From: CAVTJL01 sp963735065
GTDB taxonomy: Bacteria; Pseudomonadota; Alphaproteobacteria; Geminicoccales; Geminicoccaceae
Direction: 5' to 3'
Assembly (NCBI GenBank): GCA_963735065.1
Contig: CAVTJL010000001.1
Span: 620,001-684,000 of the forward strand
Length of the DNA stretch: 64,000 nt
Shown here: positions 30,064 to 38,427 of the stretch, one piece after another
Numbering within the stretch: position 1 is the first letter of the stretch
Layout: every line of letters starts with the position of its first letter
Program-made: the position numbers and the translations under genes
The notes under the pieces: model-generated
Told to the model about the DNA's origin: nothing
Database searches by the model: none
Seen by the model: only the letters and a program-made list of their open reading frames with translations

Positions 30064-30090
30064 TTGACAATAGCCAATCACTCCTATACC
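30064..30090 (+). promoter_or_regulatory. Sigma-70-type promoter, probably for a leaderless transcript
   Basis: A perfect -35 hexamer TTGACA (30064-30069) is followed after 15 nt by TATACC (30085-30090). Transcription would begin around 30097, almost exactly at the ATG of the hypothetical gene (30100), and no Shine-Dalgarno is present. This implies a leaderless mRNA. The 15-nt spacer is shorter than the ideal 17. Confidence 0.55.
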
Positions 30091-30099
30091 TAGGCTCAC

Positions 30100-30891
30100 A
30101 TGCCTCGCGTGCTCACCCGCTCGCCCATCAAGATGCCCGGCACCCGCCAGTGCCGGCTCGCCCGACGTCTCGCCGCCGGTCTCTCCCCGGCCGAGATCAG
30201 AAGGCTCGACACGGCGACCGAGGAGGACATCGAGGCTTTTGTCAGCGACCGGGACCTCTCCCGCCTGGTCGACCAGTACGCCGCCGTCCGCGACCTCCCC
30301 CTGGCCGAGCGTCAGGCCCGCCTGTTCGAGACGGCATGGCTGGAGCTTTCGAGCCTCATCGACGTCGGCGACCGGCGTGCGATGCTCTTCGTCGTCTACC
30401 AGGCGAACCGGGCCCGGCATCCGGTGAGGCACCTCGTCAAGCTGGTGGTCGAGCGCTTCGAGAACGTGCGCCAGCCCTACGAGCGACGGGACACGCCCTC
30501 ACCCGCCGGCTCCTCGCCCGAGACGATGCAGGGCTACGGCCAGCATCCGCTGGGGCCGGCGCAGGAGGCCATCAACCGCCTCGTCGACTTCCTCCCCGCG
30601 CAGGTTGGCGAGGCTGTTCTTGTCAGGGCCGAGCTCGAGCCGGCAGCGGCCGAGGCTCCCGTCGAGGAGCCGGCCGCGACAACCGAAGAAATTCCCGCCG
30701 GCGATGCTGGCGATCCCGCCTCCGCCGACGACGAGCCCCTCTCACCGCTCGCCGCCATGGCCCGGGCCAACCCGGCGCTGGCGGACTGGATCATCGGGCG
30801 CATCGAGAAGCGCCTGGTCGAGCTCGGCGCCGAAGCGCCCGAGCCCGACGACCCAAGAAGGATCGCCGGCCGAAAACCCCTCGGCCCCTGA
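30100..30891 (+). CDS. Hypothetical protein with helical N-terminus and acidic Ala/Pro linker
   Basis: A 263-aa soluble protein of unknown function. Residues 1-135 look helical with several basic positions (CRLARRLAAGLSPAEIRRLD, later LSRLVDQYAAVRDLPLAE), perhaps a regulatory or nucleic-acid-binding head. Residues 140-220 form a low-complexity Pro/Ala/Glu linker, and the last 40 residues form another helix (LADWIIGRIEKRLVEL). Codon use is consistent with a real gene. It is expressed from the adjacent leaderless-type promoter. Confidence 0.62.
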   Translation: MPRVLTRSPIKMPGTRQCRLARRLAAGLSPAEIRRLDTATEEDIEAFVSDRDLSRLVDQYAAVRDLPLAERQARLFETAWLELSSLIDVGDRRAMLFVVYQANRARHPVRHLVKLVVERFENVRQPYERRDTPSPAGSSPETMQGYGQHPLGPAQEAINRLVDFLPAQVGEAVLVRAELEPAAAEAPVEEPAATTEEIPAGDAGDPASADDEPLSPLAAMARANPALADWIIGRIEKRLVELGAEAPEPDDPRRIAGRKPLGP

Positions 30892-31014
30892 CCGAAAAAG
30901 ACTGAAAAAAACTTCTTCGTCATGAAACGCAGGCCCCGGCAGGCGTCGCTGGCGCTGGTCGCGGGCGTGTCGTGCCGATAGGCTCGCCGCACAATCCAGC
31001 GAGGAGGGACCTGC

Positions 31015-31953
31015 ATGGCACAGACACACGAGCTGCCGGCCCGGCCGGATACTGTCGTCTGGGGCTCCATCGATGCGTCGACACCGCCGGTGCTCGAGGT
31101 CGATTCCGGCGACACGGTGGTCCTGCATGCCGTTCCGGCCGGCGGCGAGGCCTCCCTGCCGCCGGACAGGAGCCTGGTGACGCCGGCCTATCGGGAGATC
31201 CTGGACAAGGTCGTGCAGGGCCCCGGCGCCCACATCCTGACCGGCCCCACCTATGTCCGCGGTGCCGAGATCGGCGACGTGCTGCAGGTCGACATCCTGG
31301 ACGTCACGGTCAACCAGGACTGGGGCTTCGTCGCGATCATGCCGCTGCTCGGCACGCTGCCCGACGAGTTCACCGAGTACGAGACGATCCACCCGCTGAT
31401 CGACCACGAGCGCGGGGTCACGAAGCTCCCCTGGGGCACCGATCTGCCGCTCGATCCGTTCTTCGGCGTGATCTCGGTGGCACCGCCCAAGGAGTGGGGT
31501 CGCTGCATCTCGAACGTGCCGCGGACCTTCGGCGGCAACATGGACAACAAGGAGCTGCGCAAGGGCACCACGCTCTACCTGCCGGTGCTGACCGAGGGTG
31601 CCCTCTTCCTCGCCGGCGACGGCCATGGCGTGCAGGGCGACGGCGAGGTCTGCATCACGGCGCTCGAGACCGGGCTCACCGGCACCTTCCGCCTGACCGT
31701 ACGGAAGGATCTCTCCTTCAAGATGCCGTTCGCGGAGAACGACACCCACCTGATCTCGATCGGCATCGACGAGGACCTCGACGATGCGGCGAAGCAAGCG
31801 GTGCGCGAGATGGTGCGCGAGATCGCGCGGCGGACGAACCTGTCGCGCAACCAGGCCTACATGCTGTGCTCGCTCGCCGGCGATCTGCGCGTCACCCAGA
31901 CGGTCGACGGCAACAAGGGCTGCCACATGATGATGCCCAAGACCGCCCTTTGA
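31015..31953 (+). CDS. Acetamidase/formamidase family protein
   Basis: Hydrolyses short-chain amides to the acid and ammonia; cytoplasmic. The 312-aa protein shows family blocks: VWGSIDASTPPVLEVDSGDT near the start, GPIYV-like GPTYVRGAEIGDVLQVDI, a central FFGVISVAPP block and ALFLAGDGHGVQGDGEV, whose His/Asp residues match the metal-binding region. GAGGAGGGA precedes the ATG. It stands as a single gene and fits the window's theme of amide nitrogen scavenging alongside hydantoinase. Confidence 0.9.
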   Translation: MAQTHELPARPDTVVWGSIDASTPPVLEVDSGDTVVLHAVPAGGEASLPPDRSLVTPAYREILDKVVQGPGAHILTGPTYVRGAEIGDVLQVDILDVTVNQDWGFVAIMPLLGTLPDEFTEYETIHPLIDHERGVTKLPWGTDLPLDPFFGVISVAPPKEWGRCISNVPRTFGGNMDNKELRKGTTLYLPVLTEGALFLAGDGHGVQGDGEVCITALETGLTGTFRLTVRKDLSFKMPFAENDTHLISIGIDEDLDDAAKQAVREMVREIARRTNLSRNQAYMLCSLAGDLRVTQTVDGNKGCHMMMPKTAL

Positions 31954-32029
31954 GGCGCCGCCGCCGGCCGCGTGACGGCGGCCGGCGGCTCTGCTAAGCG
32001 TGCTGCCCAAACATCACGGGCTTGGAACC

Positions 32030-33307
32030 ATGGCGACGGTCATCAAGGACGATCTCCTGACGCGGATGCAGGCGCTGGGCCGGGCGGCCCGGACGGCGGC
32101 CCACGGCCTCGCGACCGCCCCACGCGAGCAGAAGGACAAGGCCCTGCTCGCCGCCGCTGCCCGCATCCGCGCCCGCGAGCCCGAGATCCTGGCCGCCAAC
32201 GCCAGGGACATGAAGGCCGCCACCGGCCGCGGCCTCACCGGCGCCCTGCTCGACCGCCTGAAGCTCGACGCGAAGCGCGTGGCGGCCATGGCCGAGGGGC
32301 TGGAGACCATCGCCGGCCTCGCCGATCCGGTCGGCGCCGAGCTCGCGCGCTGGACCCGCCCCAACGGCCTCGACATCGCCCGCGTGCGCGTGCCGCTGGG
32401 CGTCATCGGCATCATCTACGAGAGCAGGCCCAACGTGACGGCCGACGCGGGCGGCCTCTGCCTCAAGGCCGGCAACGCCGCGATCCTCAGGGGCGGCTCG
32501 GAGTCCTTCAACTCGAGCGGCACCATCCTGAGCTGCCTGCAGGAGGGCCTCTCGGAGGCGGGCCTGCCCGCGGCGGCGATCCAGATGCTGCCCACCACCG
32601 ACCGTGCCGCCGTCGGCATCATGCTGACGATGAGCGAGGATATCGACGTGATCGTGCCGCGCGGCGGCCGCTCGCTGATCGAGCGGGTGCAGCGCGAGAG
32701 CCGCATCCCGGTCCTGGCCCACCTGGACGGCAACTGTCATCTCTATCTGCACGAGAGCGCCGATCCCGAGATGGCGGTGCGGCTCGCGGTCAACGCCAAG
32801 ATGCGCCGCACCGGTGTGTGCGGTGCCGCCGAGACCCTTCTCTGCGACCGCGCGGTGGCGGAGACCTTGCTGCCGCCTGTGCTCGATGCGCTGATCGAGG
32901 CCGGCTGCGCCATCCGCGGCGATGCCACCGTCCAAAAGCTCGAGCCCCGCGCCACGCCCGCCACGGACGCGGACTGGGCCACGGAGTATCTGGACGCGAT
33001 CATCGCCGTGAAGGTGGTGGACGGGCTCGAGGACGCGATGGCGCACATCCAGGCCTGGGGCTCGCACCACACCGACGCCATCGTCGCCGGCGACGCGGCG
33101 GCGGCTGCCCGCTTCCTCGCCGAGGTCGACAGCGCCATCGTGCTGCACAACGCCTCGACCCAGTTCGCCGACGGCGGCGAGTTCGGCATGGGGGCCGAGA
33201 TCGGCATCGCCACCGGCCGCCTTCATGCCCGCGGCCCTGTCGGCGTCGAGCAGCTCACGAGCTTCAAGTATGTCGTGCGCGGCAGCGGCCAGATCAGGCC
33301 CGTATGA
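32030..33307 (+). CDS. proA: Glutamate-5-semialdehyde dehydrogenase (gamma-glutamyl phosphate reductase)
   Basis: Second step of proline synthesis: NADPH-dependent reduction of gamma-glutamyl phosphate. The 425-aa protein has the family motifs VPLGVIGIIYESRPNVT and the catalytic cysteine in NAKMRRTGVCGAAETLL. Length is normal. The ATG at 32030 is preferred over codons upstream that precede the conserved N-terminus. Its stop overlaps the nadD start by 4 nt (ATGA), the arrangement common in alphaproteobacteria, where proA, nadD, rsfS and rlmH form an operon. No proB lies beside it here. Confidence 0.96.
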   Translation: MATVIKDDLLTRMQALGRAARTAAHGLATAPREQKDKALLAAAARIRAREPEILAANARDMKAATGRGLTGALLDRLKLDAKRVAAMAEGLETIAGLADPVGAELARWTRPNGLDIARVRVPLGVIGIIYESRPNVTADAGGLCLKAGNAAILRGGSESFNSSGTILSCLQEGLSEAGLPAAAIQMLPTTDRAAVGIMLTMSEDIDVIVPRGGRSLIERVQRESRIPVLAHLDGNCHLYLHESADPEMAVRLAVNAKMRRTGVCGAAETLLCDRAVAETLLPPVLDALIEAGCAIRGDATVQKLEPRATPATDADWATEYLDAIIAVKVVDGLEDAMAHIQAWGSHHTDAIVAGDAAAAARFLAEVDSAIVLHNASTQFADGGEFGMGAEIGIATGRLHARGPVGVEQLTSFKYVVRGSGQIRPV

Positions 33308-33999
33308 CCCCGGACCCGACCGGCGGCCTGAGGCGGCGCGTCCGCCTGCTGCTGCCGGTCGAGAGCCCGGCGCCCGAGCCGCCGGCGCCGCGAAGGCTCA
33401 GGGTCGGCATCCTCGGCGGCTCCTTCAACCCCGCGCATGACGGCCATCGCTATCTCAGCGTCGAGGCGCTGCGCCGCCTCGACCTGGACCGCGTCTGGTG
33501 GCTCGTGGCGCCGCAGAACCCGTTGAAGCCCACGGCCGGCATGCGGCCGCTGGCGGAGCGCCTGGCAACGGCACGCACCGTCGCCCGCCATCCGCGCATC
33601 GAGGTGACGGCGCTCGAGGCCAGGCTCGGCACGCGCTACACGGTCGACACGCTCCGCCGCCTGCGCGCGCGCCAGGACCTCGACCTCGTCTTCCTTCTCG
33701 GCGCCGACAATCTGGCCCAGTTGCCGCGCTGGCGCCGCTGGACGGACATCATGCAGCGCTCGCCCATTGCGGTGTTCGAGCGGCATCCCTATTCTTATGC
33801 TGCCCTGGTGGGTGAGGCGGCAACGCGCTTCGCCGGGGCTCGGCTGAGCGAGGGGCGGGCTAGGGAGCTTGCCAGTCTCGATCCGCCGGCATGGTTGTTC
33901 CTGCGTCTGCGGCCGCACCCCGCGTCGAGCACGATGATCCGACGCCGCGGCGCGGAAAGGGAGGGCGGCGCGCAGGACAAGACGGAGTCGGACTCATAG
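33304..33999 (+). CDS. nadD: Nicotinate-nucleotide adenylyltransferase
   Basis: Transfers AMP from ATP to nicotinate mononucleotide in NAD synthesis. The 231-aa protein has the nucleotidyltransferase motif GGSFNPAHDGHR and the C-terminal SSTMIR (ISSTxIR) motif. It starts at the ATG that overlaps the proA stop. An N-terminal extension of about 30 residues precedes the conserved core, which is common in this group. The 3' end overlaps rsfS. Confidence 0.95.
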   Translation: MTPDPTGGLRRRVRLLLPVESPAPEPPAPRRLRVGILGGSFNPAHDGHRYLSVEALRRLDLDRVWWLVAPQNPLKPTAGMRPLAERLATARTVARHPRIEVTALEARLGTRYTVDTLRRLRARQDLDLVFLLGADNLAQLPRWRRWTDIMQRSPIAVFERHPYSYAALVGEAATRFAGARLSEGRARELASLDPPAWLFLRLRPHPASSTMIRRRGAEREGGAQDKTESDS

Positions 34000-34385
34000 C
34001 CATCGACCCTCGGCCCTCGTCTCCCGATACCTCCATCCTCGACATCGTGACCGCCTCGCTCGAGGACGACAAGGCCATCGAGCCCGTGGTCATCGACCTC
34101 GAAGGCAAGACGGCCGTGGCCGATCACATGGTGGTCGCCAGCGGCACCTCCCAGCGCCATTTGGCGGCCATGGCCCACAAGCTCCTCGAGCGCCTCAAGG
34201 CGGCCGGGCATCCCACGGTCGGCGCGGAAGGTCTGGGCGACAGCAGCTGGGTCTTGATCGACGCGGGCGAGGTGATCGTCCACCTGTTCCGCGCCGAGAC
34301 CCGCGACTTCTATGCCATCGAGAAGCTGTGGTCGGTGACGCCGGCGAGCCGCCCAGCGCTGCGGGCGGCGGGCGGCGGCAGCTGA
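33891..34385 (+). CDS. rsfS: Ribosomal silencing factor RsfS
   Basis: Binds L14 on the large subunit and blocks subunit joining in starvation. The conserved core (VVIDLEGKTAVADHMVVASG, DSSWVLIDAGEVIVHLF, RDFYAIEKLW) starts about 60 residues into the frame. The only ATG before the core is at 33891, inside nadD, giving a 109-nt overlap and an unusually long 164-aa product. No GTG or TTG lies between it and the core. The true start may be an unusual codon nearer 33990. The stop abuts the rlmH GTG directly. Confidence 0.93.
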   Translation: MVVPASAAAPRVEHDDPTPRRGKGGRRAGQDGVGLIAIDPRPSSPDTSILDIVTASLEDDKAIEPVVIDLEGKTAVADHMVVASGTSQRHLAAMAHKLLERLKAAGHPTVGAEGLGDSSWVLIDAGEVIVHLFRAETRDFYAIEKLWSVTPASRPALRAAGGGS

Positions 34386-34844
34386 GTGGAGCTTCGGCTC
34401 CGCGCCATCGGCCGCTCGCGTGACCCGGCGATCGAGGCGCTCGTCGCCCGCTACCGGCAGCGCTGTCCCTGGCCTGTCGTCATCGATGAGCTGCAGCTCC
34501 GTGGCACGGTCCCCGCCGCCAGACGACGCGAGGCGGAGGCGGCGCTGCTTCTGGGCGACCTGACCGGTCAGGCGATCGTGGTGGCGCTCGACGAGCACGG
34601 CCAGAGCCTCTCCAGCGAGGCGCTGGCGCAGCGGCTCGGCCGCTGGCAGGATGAGGCCCGCTCGCCGGTGGTGTTCCTGGTCGGAGGCCCCGATGGCCAT
34701 GGCGCCGCGGCGCTCGAGCGGGCCGATCTCGTGCTGGCGCTGGGCCCCATGACCTGGCCGCATGAGCTGGTGCGCGTCCTCCTCCTCGAGCAGCTCTACA
34801 GGGCCAGCACCATCCTGGCCGGCCATCCCTATCACCGCGCCTGA
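34386..34844 (+). CDS. rlmH: 23S rRNA pseudouridine-1915 N3-methyltransferase RlmH
   Basis: SPOUT-family methyltransferase acting on 70S ribosomes, 152 aa, normal length. The knotted SAM-binding region (VVFLVGGPDGHG) and the diagnostic end PMTWPHELVRVLLLEQLYRA followed by GHPYH are present. It starts at GTG immediately after the rsfS stop, so it is read by the same ribosomes. Last gene of the proA-nadD-rsfS-rlmH cluster. Confidence 0.96.
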   Translation: MELRLRAIGRSRDPAIEALVARYRQRCPWPVVIDELQLRGTVPAARRREAEAALLLGDLTGQAIVVALDEHGQSLSSEALAQRLGRWQDEARSPVVFLVGGPDGHGAAALERADLVLALGPMTWPHELVRVLLLEQLYRASTILAGHPYHRA

Positions 34845-34903
34845 GCGACGCTCGACGAGCCCGGGCGACATCCATTAAGAAGCCTGCCGGAGGAGATACC
34901 GAC

Positions 34904-36490
34904 ATGCGCGATTTTCACCTGCCCGGCCGGTCGACCGCCTACGGCGTCAAGGGCATGGCCGCGACCTCGCACCCCATGGCCACGCTCGCCGCGGTCGATG
35001 TGCTGAGGGACGGCGGCAACGCCATCGACGCCGCCATCGCGGCCGTCGCGGTGCAGTGCGTGGTCGAGCCCGGCATGACCGGCATCGGTGGCGACTGCTT
35101 TGCGCTCTATGCGCCGGCCTCGGGCGGGGTCATCGCGCTCAACGGCTCGGGTGCTGCACCCGCCGCTGCCTCGCTCGAGCGCCTGCGGGAGCTGGGCCTG
35201 ACGACGCTGCCGGCCGGCAGCCCCCACGCGGTCACGGTGCCCGGTGCGGTGGCTGCCTGGGAGCGGCTTGCGACCGACCACGGCACCCGGCCGCTGGGCG
35301 AGCTCCTCGCGCACGCCATCCGCTGCGCCGAGGACGGCTTCGCGGTAACGCCCAGGGTCGCGTTCGACTGGCGCCGGGCCGGCGACACGCTGCGGCGCAG
35401 TCCGGGCGGCCAAGCCTTCTATCTGCCGAGCGGGCGGGCCCCGGGGGCGGGCCGGATCATGCGCATGCCGGCGCTGGCGCGGACCCTGCGGCGAATCGCC
35501 GAGGGCGGCGCCAAGGCCTTCTACGAGGGCGAGATCGCGGCCGCGATGTGCGCCACGCTCAAGGGCTTCGGCGGCCTCCATGAGGAGTTGGACTTTGCGG
35601 CGGCAGCACCCGAGATCGTCGAGCCGATCCACACCAGCTACCGCGACGTCCGCGTCTATCAGTGCCCGCCCAACGGCCAGGGCATCGTCACCCTCCTGCT
35701 CCTCAACATCCTCGAGGGCTACGACCTCGCCAAGCTCGACATGCTATCGGGCGAGCGGCTCCACCTTCTGGCCGAGGCCACGAAGCTGGCGTTCCGTGAC
35801 CGGGATGCCTTCCTCGCCGATCCGCGACAGGCGACCGTGCCTGTGGAGCGGCTGCTGGACAAGGCCTACGCCATCAAGCTGCGCGAGCAGATCAGCGCCG
35901 ACCGGGCCATGACCGACATGCCGCCGCCCCTTCTGGAGCCCCATCCGGATACGGTCTATCTCACGGTCGTCGACCGCGACCTCAATGCCGTCTCCTTTAT
36001 CAACTCGGTCTACGACACCTTCGGATCGGGCCTGGTCTGCGAGCAGACCGGGGTGCTCTTCCACAATCGGGGGCGCGCCTTCCGGCTCGACCCCGAGCAC
36101 CCGAACTGCATCGCCCCAGGCAAGCGCCCGATGCACACGATCATCCCGGGCCTTGCCTTCCGCGACGGCGAGCTATGGCTGAGCTACGGCGTGATGGGCG
36201 GCGACTATCAGCCCGTGGGCCACGCTCAGGTGATCAGCGCCATCGTCGATCACGGGCTCGACCCGCAAGAGGCGCTGGACGCGCCGCGTCTCATGTCCTA
36301 CCCGGTCGACCTGCAGGTCGAGCGCGGTGTGCCTGCGCGGGCCCGGGCCGAGCTCGCCGCTCGCGGACACAGCCTGATCGAGCCGGAGGGCCCGCTTGGC
36401 GGCGGCCAGGCGATCATCGTCGACCGCCGCCGGGGCGTGCTGATAGGCGGTTCCGATCCGCGCAAGGACGGCATGGCGCTCGGCATCTGA
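34904..36490 (+). CDS. Gamma-glutamyltransferase family protein
   Basis: Self-processing N-terminal-nucleophile hydrolase that cleaves gamma-glutamyl bonds, 528 aa. The large-subunit start (MAATSHPMATLAAVDVLRDGGNAIDAAIA) and the small-subunit start are visible. The likely nucleophile is Thr350 in HPDTVYLTVVDRDLNAVS, corresponding to the TTHxxVVD motif, although the next residues are VYL instead of THY. No signal peptide is apparent, unlike classical periplasmic GGT, so it may be a cytoplasmic relative (acylase or capsule-type GGT). A Shine-Dalgarno GGAGGAG lies upstream. Confidence 0.9.
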   Translation: MRDFHLPGRSTAYGVKGMAATSHPMATLAAVDVLRDGGNAIDAAIAAVAVQCVVEPGMTGIGGDCFALYAPASGGVIALNGSGAAPAAASLERLRELGLTTLPAGSPHAVTVPGAVAAWERLATDHGTRPLGELLAHAIRCAEDGFAVTPRVAFDWRRAGDTLRRSPGGQAFYLPSGRAPGAGRIMRMPALARTLRRIAEGGAKAFYEGEIAAAMCATLKGFGGLHEELDFAAAAPEIVEPIHTSYRDVRVYQCPPNGQGIVTLLLLNILEGYDLAKLDMLSGERLHLLAEATKLAFRDRDAFLADPRQATVPVERLLDKAYAIKLREQISADRAMTDMPPPLLEPHPDTVYLTVVDRDLNAVSFINSVYDTFGSGLVCEQTGVLFHNRGRAFRLDPEHPNCIAPGKRPMHTIIPGLAFRDGELWLSYGVMGGDYQPVGHAQVISAIVDHGLDPQEALDAPRLMSYPVDLQVERGVPARARAELAARGHSLIEPEGPLGGGQAIIVDRRRGVLIGGSDPRKDGMALGI

Positions 36491-36551
36491 CGCCCCGCCG
36501 GATGATCATGCCGCCGGCTCTCTGGATGCGGCAGCAGGAGGATATGCTCTC

Positions 36552-37871
36552 GTGGCAACCGTGCGCCGCCGACTGGTAACGCCCGAGCCCGTCAAACGGC
36601 TGATCCAGCCTGTCGAGCAGCTTCTCGCCACCGAGAGCGCCTCCGGCATCATCCTCATCATCGCGGCCGTGATCGCCTTCGCTTGGGCGAACTCCCCCTG
36701 GGAGCACAGCTACGAGGCGATGCGCATGCTGCCGGCGGGCGTCAGCGTGGGCCCGTTCGAGCTCAAGCTGTCGCTCGAATATTGGATCAACGACCTCTTG
36801 ATGGCCGTCTTCTTCTTTCTGGTCGGGCTCGAGATCAAGCGCGAGGCGCTGGTGGGCGAGCTGGCCGGCTTTCAAAAGGCGGTGTTGCCGATCGCCGGCG
36901 CACTTGGCGGCATGGTGGTGCCGGCGCTGATCTACACGGCCTTCAACCACGGCACGCCCTACGCTGCCGGGTGGGGCGTGCCGATGGCAACCGACATCGC
37001 CTTCGCCGTCGGCGTGCTCGCCCTCCTGGGCAAACGCGTGCCTCTGGGCGCCAAGGTCTTTCTCCTGGCGCTCGCCATCGTCGACGATCTCGGCGCCGTC
37101 CTGGTGATCGCGCTTTTCTACACCGCCAACCTCCAGATGTGGGCGCTCGTTACTTCGCTCGTCGTCTGGCTGGTCGCGGTGGCCTATGGAGCGATGGGTG
37201 GTCGACGTCCCCTCGTCTTCCTTCTGCTCGGTATGGTCGTCTGGTACTTCATGTTCCTATCAGGCGTGCACGCCACCATCGCCGGCGTATTGATGGCGAT
37301 CAGCGTGCCTCTCGTCCAGCCGATGTCGTCCGCGGAGCTCAAGGAGGAGCTGGCCGCCGAGGTCGGGCGCGGCCCCCTCGAGCAATGCCAGGTCGAGATC
37401 AGCCATCTCGAAGGGGTCCTCTCGCGGGCACAGAGCCCACTGCACCGATTCGAGCACGCGCTGGCGCCTTACGTGGCATTCGTCATCATGCCCGTCTTCG
37501 CCCTCTTCAACGCCGGCGTGCCGGTCCTCCACGCGGGCGACGCGGCGCTCATCAGCACCGCCACGATCGGCGCCTTCCTCGGCCTCCTGGTCGGCAAGCC
37601 GCTCGGCATCGTGGGCTTCGTCGCGCTCGCATGCCTGCTGCGGCTGACCCGACTGCCGAGCGATTCCAGCTGGGGCACGATCATCGGCATAGGCTGCGTC
37701 GCAGGCATCGGCTTCACCATGGCGCTCTTCATCGCCAATCTGGGCTTCACCGATCAGGTCTCTCTGGACCAAGCCAAGATCGGCGTTCTGGCTGCCTCGG
37801 TGGCGGCAGCGGTCCTGGGCCTCGTCGTGCTGAGCCGGGTGCTGCCGCGCCCCGAGAGAGCAGGCGGCTGA
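36552..37871 (+). CDS. nhaA: Na+/H+ antiporter NhaA
   Basis: Sodium/proton antiporter for pH and salt homeostasis, 439 aa, starting at GTG. The paired aspartates of the ion-binding site lie in ALAIVDDLGAVLVIALFY, and the assembly-core motif ATDIAFAVGVLALLG is intact. About 12 membrane spans. A cytoplasmic loop (around residues 255-300, Glu/Lys-rich) is longer than in E. coli NhaA but is seen in other proteobacterial forms. Confidence 0.95.
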   Translation: MATVRRRLVTPEPVKRLIQPVEQLLATESASGIILIIAAVIAFAWANSPWEHSYEAMRMLPAGVSVGPFELKLSLEYWINDLLMAVFFFLVGLEIKREALVGELAGFQKAVLPIAGALGGMVVPALIYTAFNHGTPYAAGWGVPMATDIAFAVGVLALLGKRVPLGAKVFLLALAIVDDLGAVLVIALFYTANLQMWALVTSLVVWLVAVAYGAMGGRRPLVFLLLGMVVWYFMFLSGVHATIAGVLMAISVPLVQPMSSAELKEELAAEVGRGPLEQCQVEISHLEGVLSRAQSPLHRFEHALAPYVAFVIMPVFALFNAGVPVLHAGDAALISTATIGAFLGLLVGKPLGIVGFVALACLLRLTRLPSDSSWGTIIGIGCVAGIGFTMALFIANLGFTDQVSLDQAKIGVLAASVAAAVLGLVVLSRVLPRPERAGG

Positions 37872-38427
37872 CGCGCATGTCGCACGGAGCGCGGTGCCCA
37901 CGGCGCCCTTCGCGCGGCTCATGACGGGATGAGGCCGTCGCGCGCCTCGGGCGGAGGCGCGGGCTGCGCCCGCGCTTGCCGGGCTGGGGACGAGACGCCG
38001 GCCGCGCGCTGGGACGTGACCGCTCAGCGGGCGCGAGGCAGCTCGGCCGGTCCTGGCCTGGGCGTGCGAGACCTTCTTAAGCCACAGATCAACAAACGAA
38101 CGAGTCGCCACCTGCGATGTTCCCAAAACCCGGGAATCCGTTGCTAAATACATGGTCGCGACAGCACTGCCCTCGCCACAGGCCAACCGCCGTTACTTCC
38201 GGTGGCATGCATACCGCTTGCGAGCCACGGGTCGAGGCGCGTAGATCGGCCATCATTGCCATATCTCAGCGGTGAGCTGAGACGGATTGCCCGCTGCGCA
38301 GAAGAAAGGAACGGCTGGACCGACATCGACGGCAAGAAGCTGTCGCGCTGCAGCGTATCCGGGGGGACGCGGCGCGAACGCGATATCAGGCGCGGACCAG
38401 GGCTCGTCCTGATCCCAAGGAGGAAAC
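37872..38427. other. 556-bp intergenic region
   Basis: Between nhaA and the Ig-like gene. I see no supported coding frame, RNA or strong hairpin. A moderately A/T-rich patch (around 38075-38150) is the likely location of the promoter for the Ig-like gene, whose AAGGAGG ribosome-binding site lies immediately before 38428. Confidence 0.5.
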
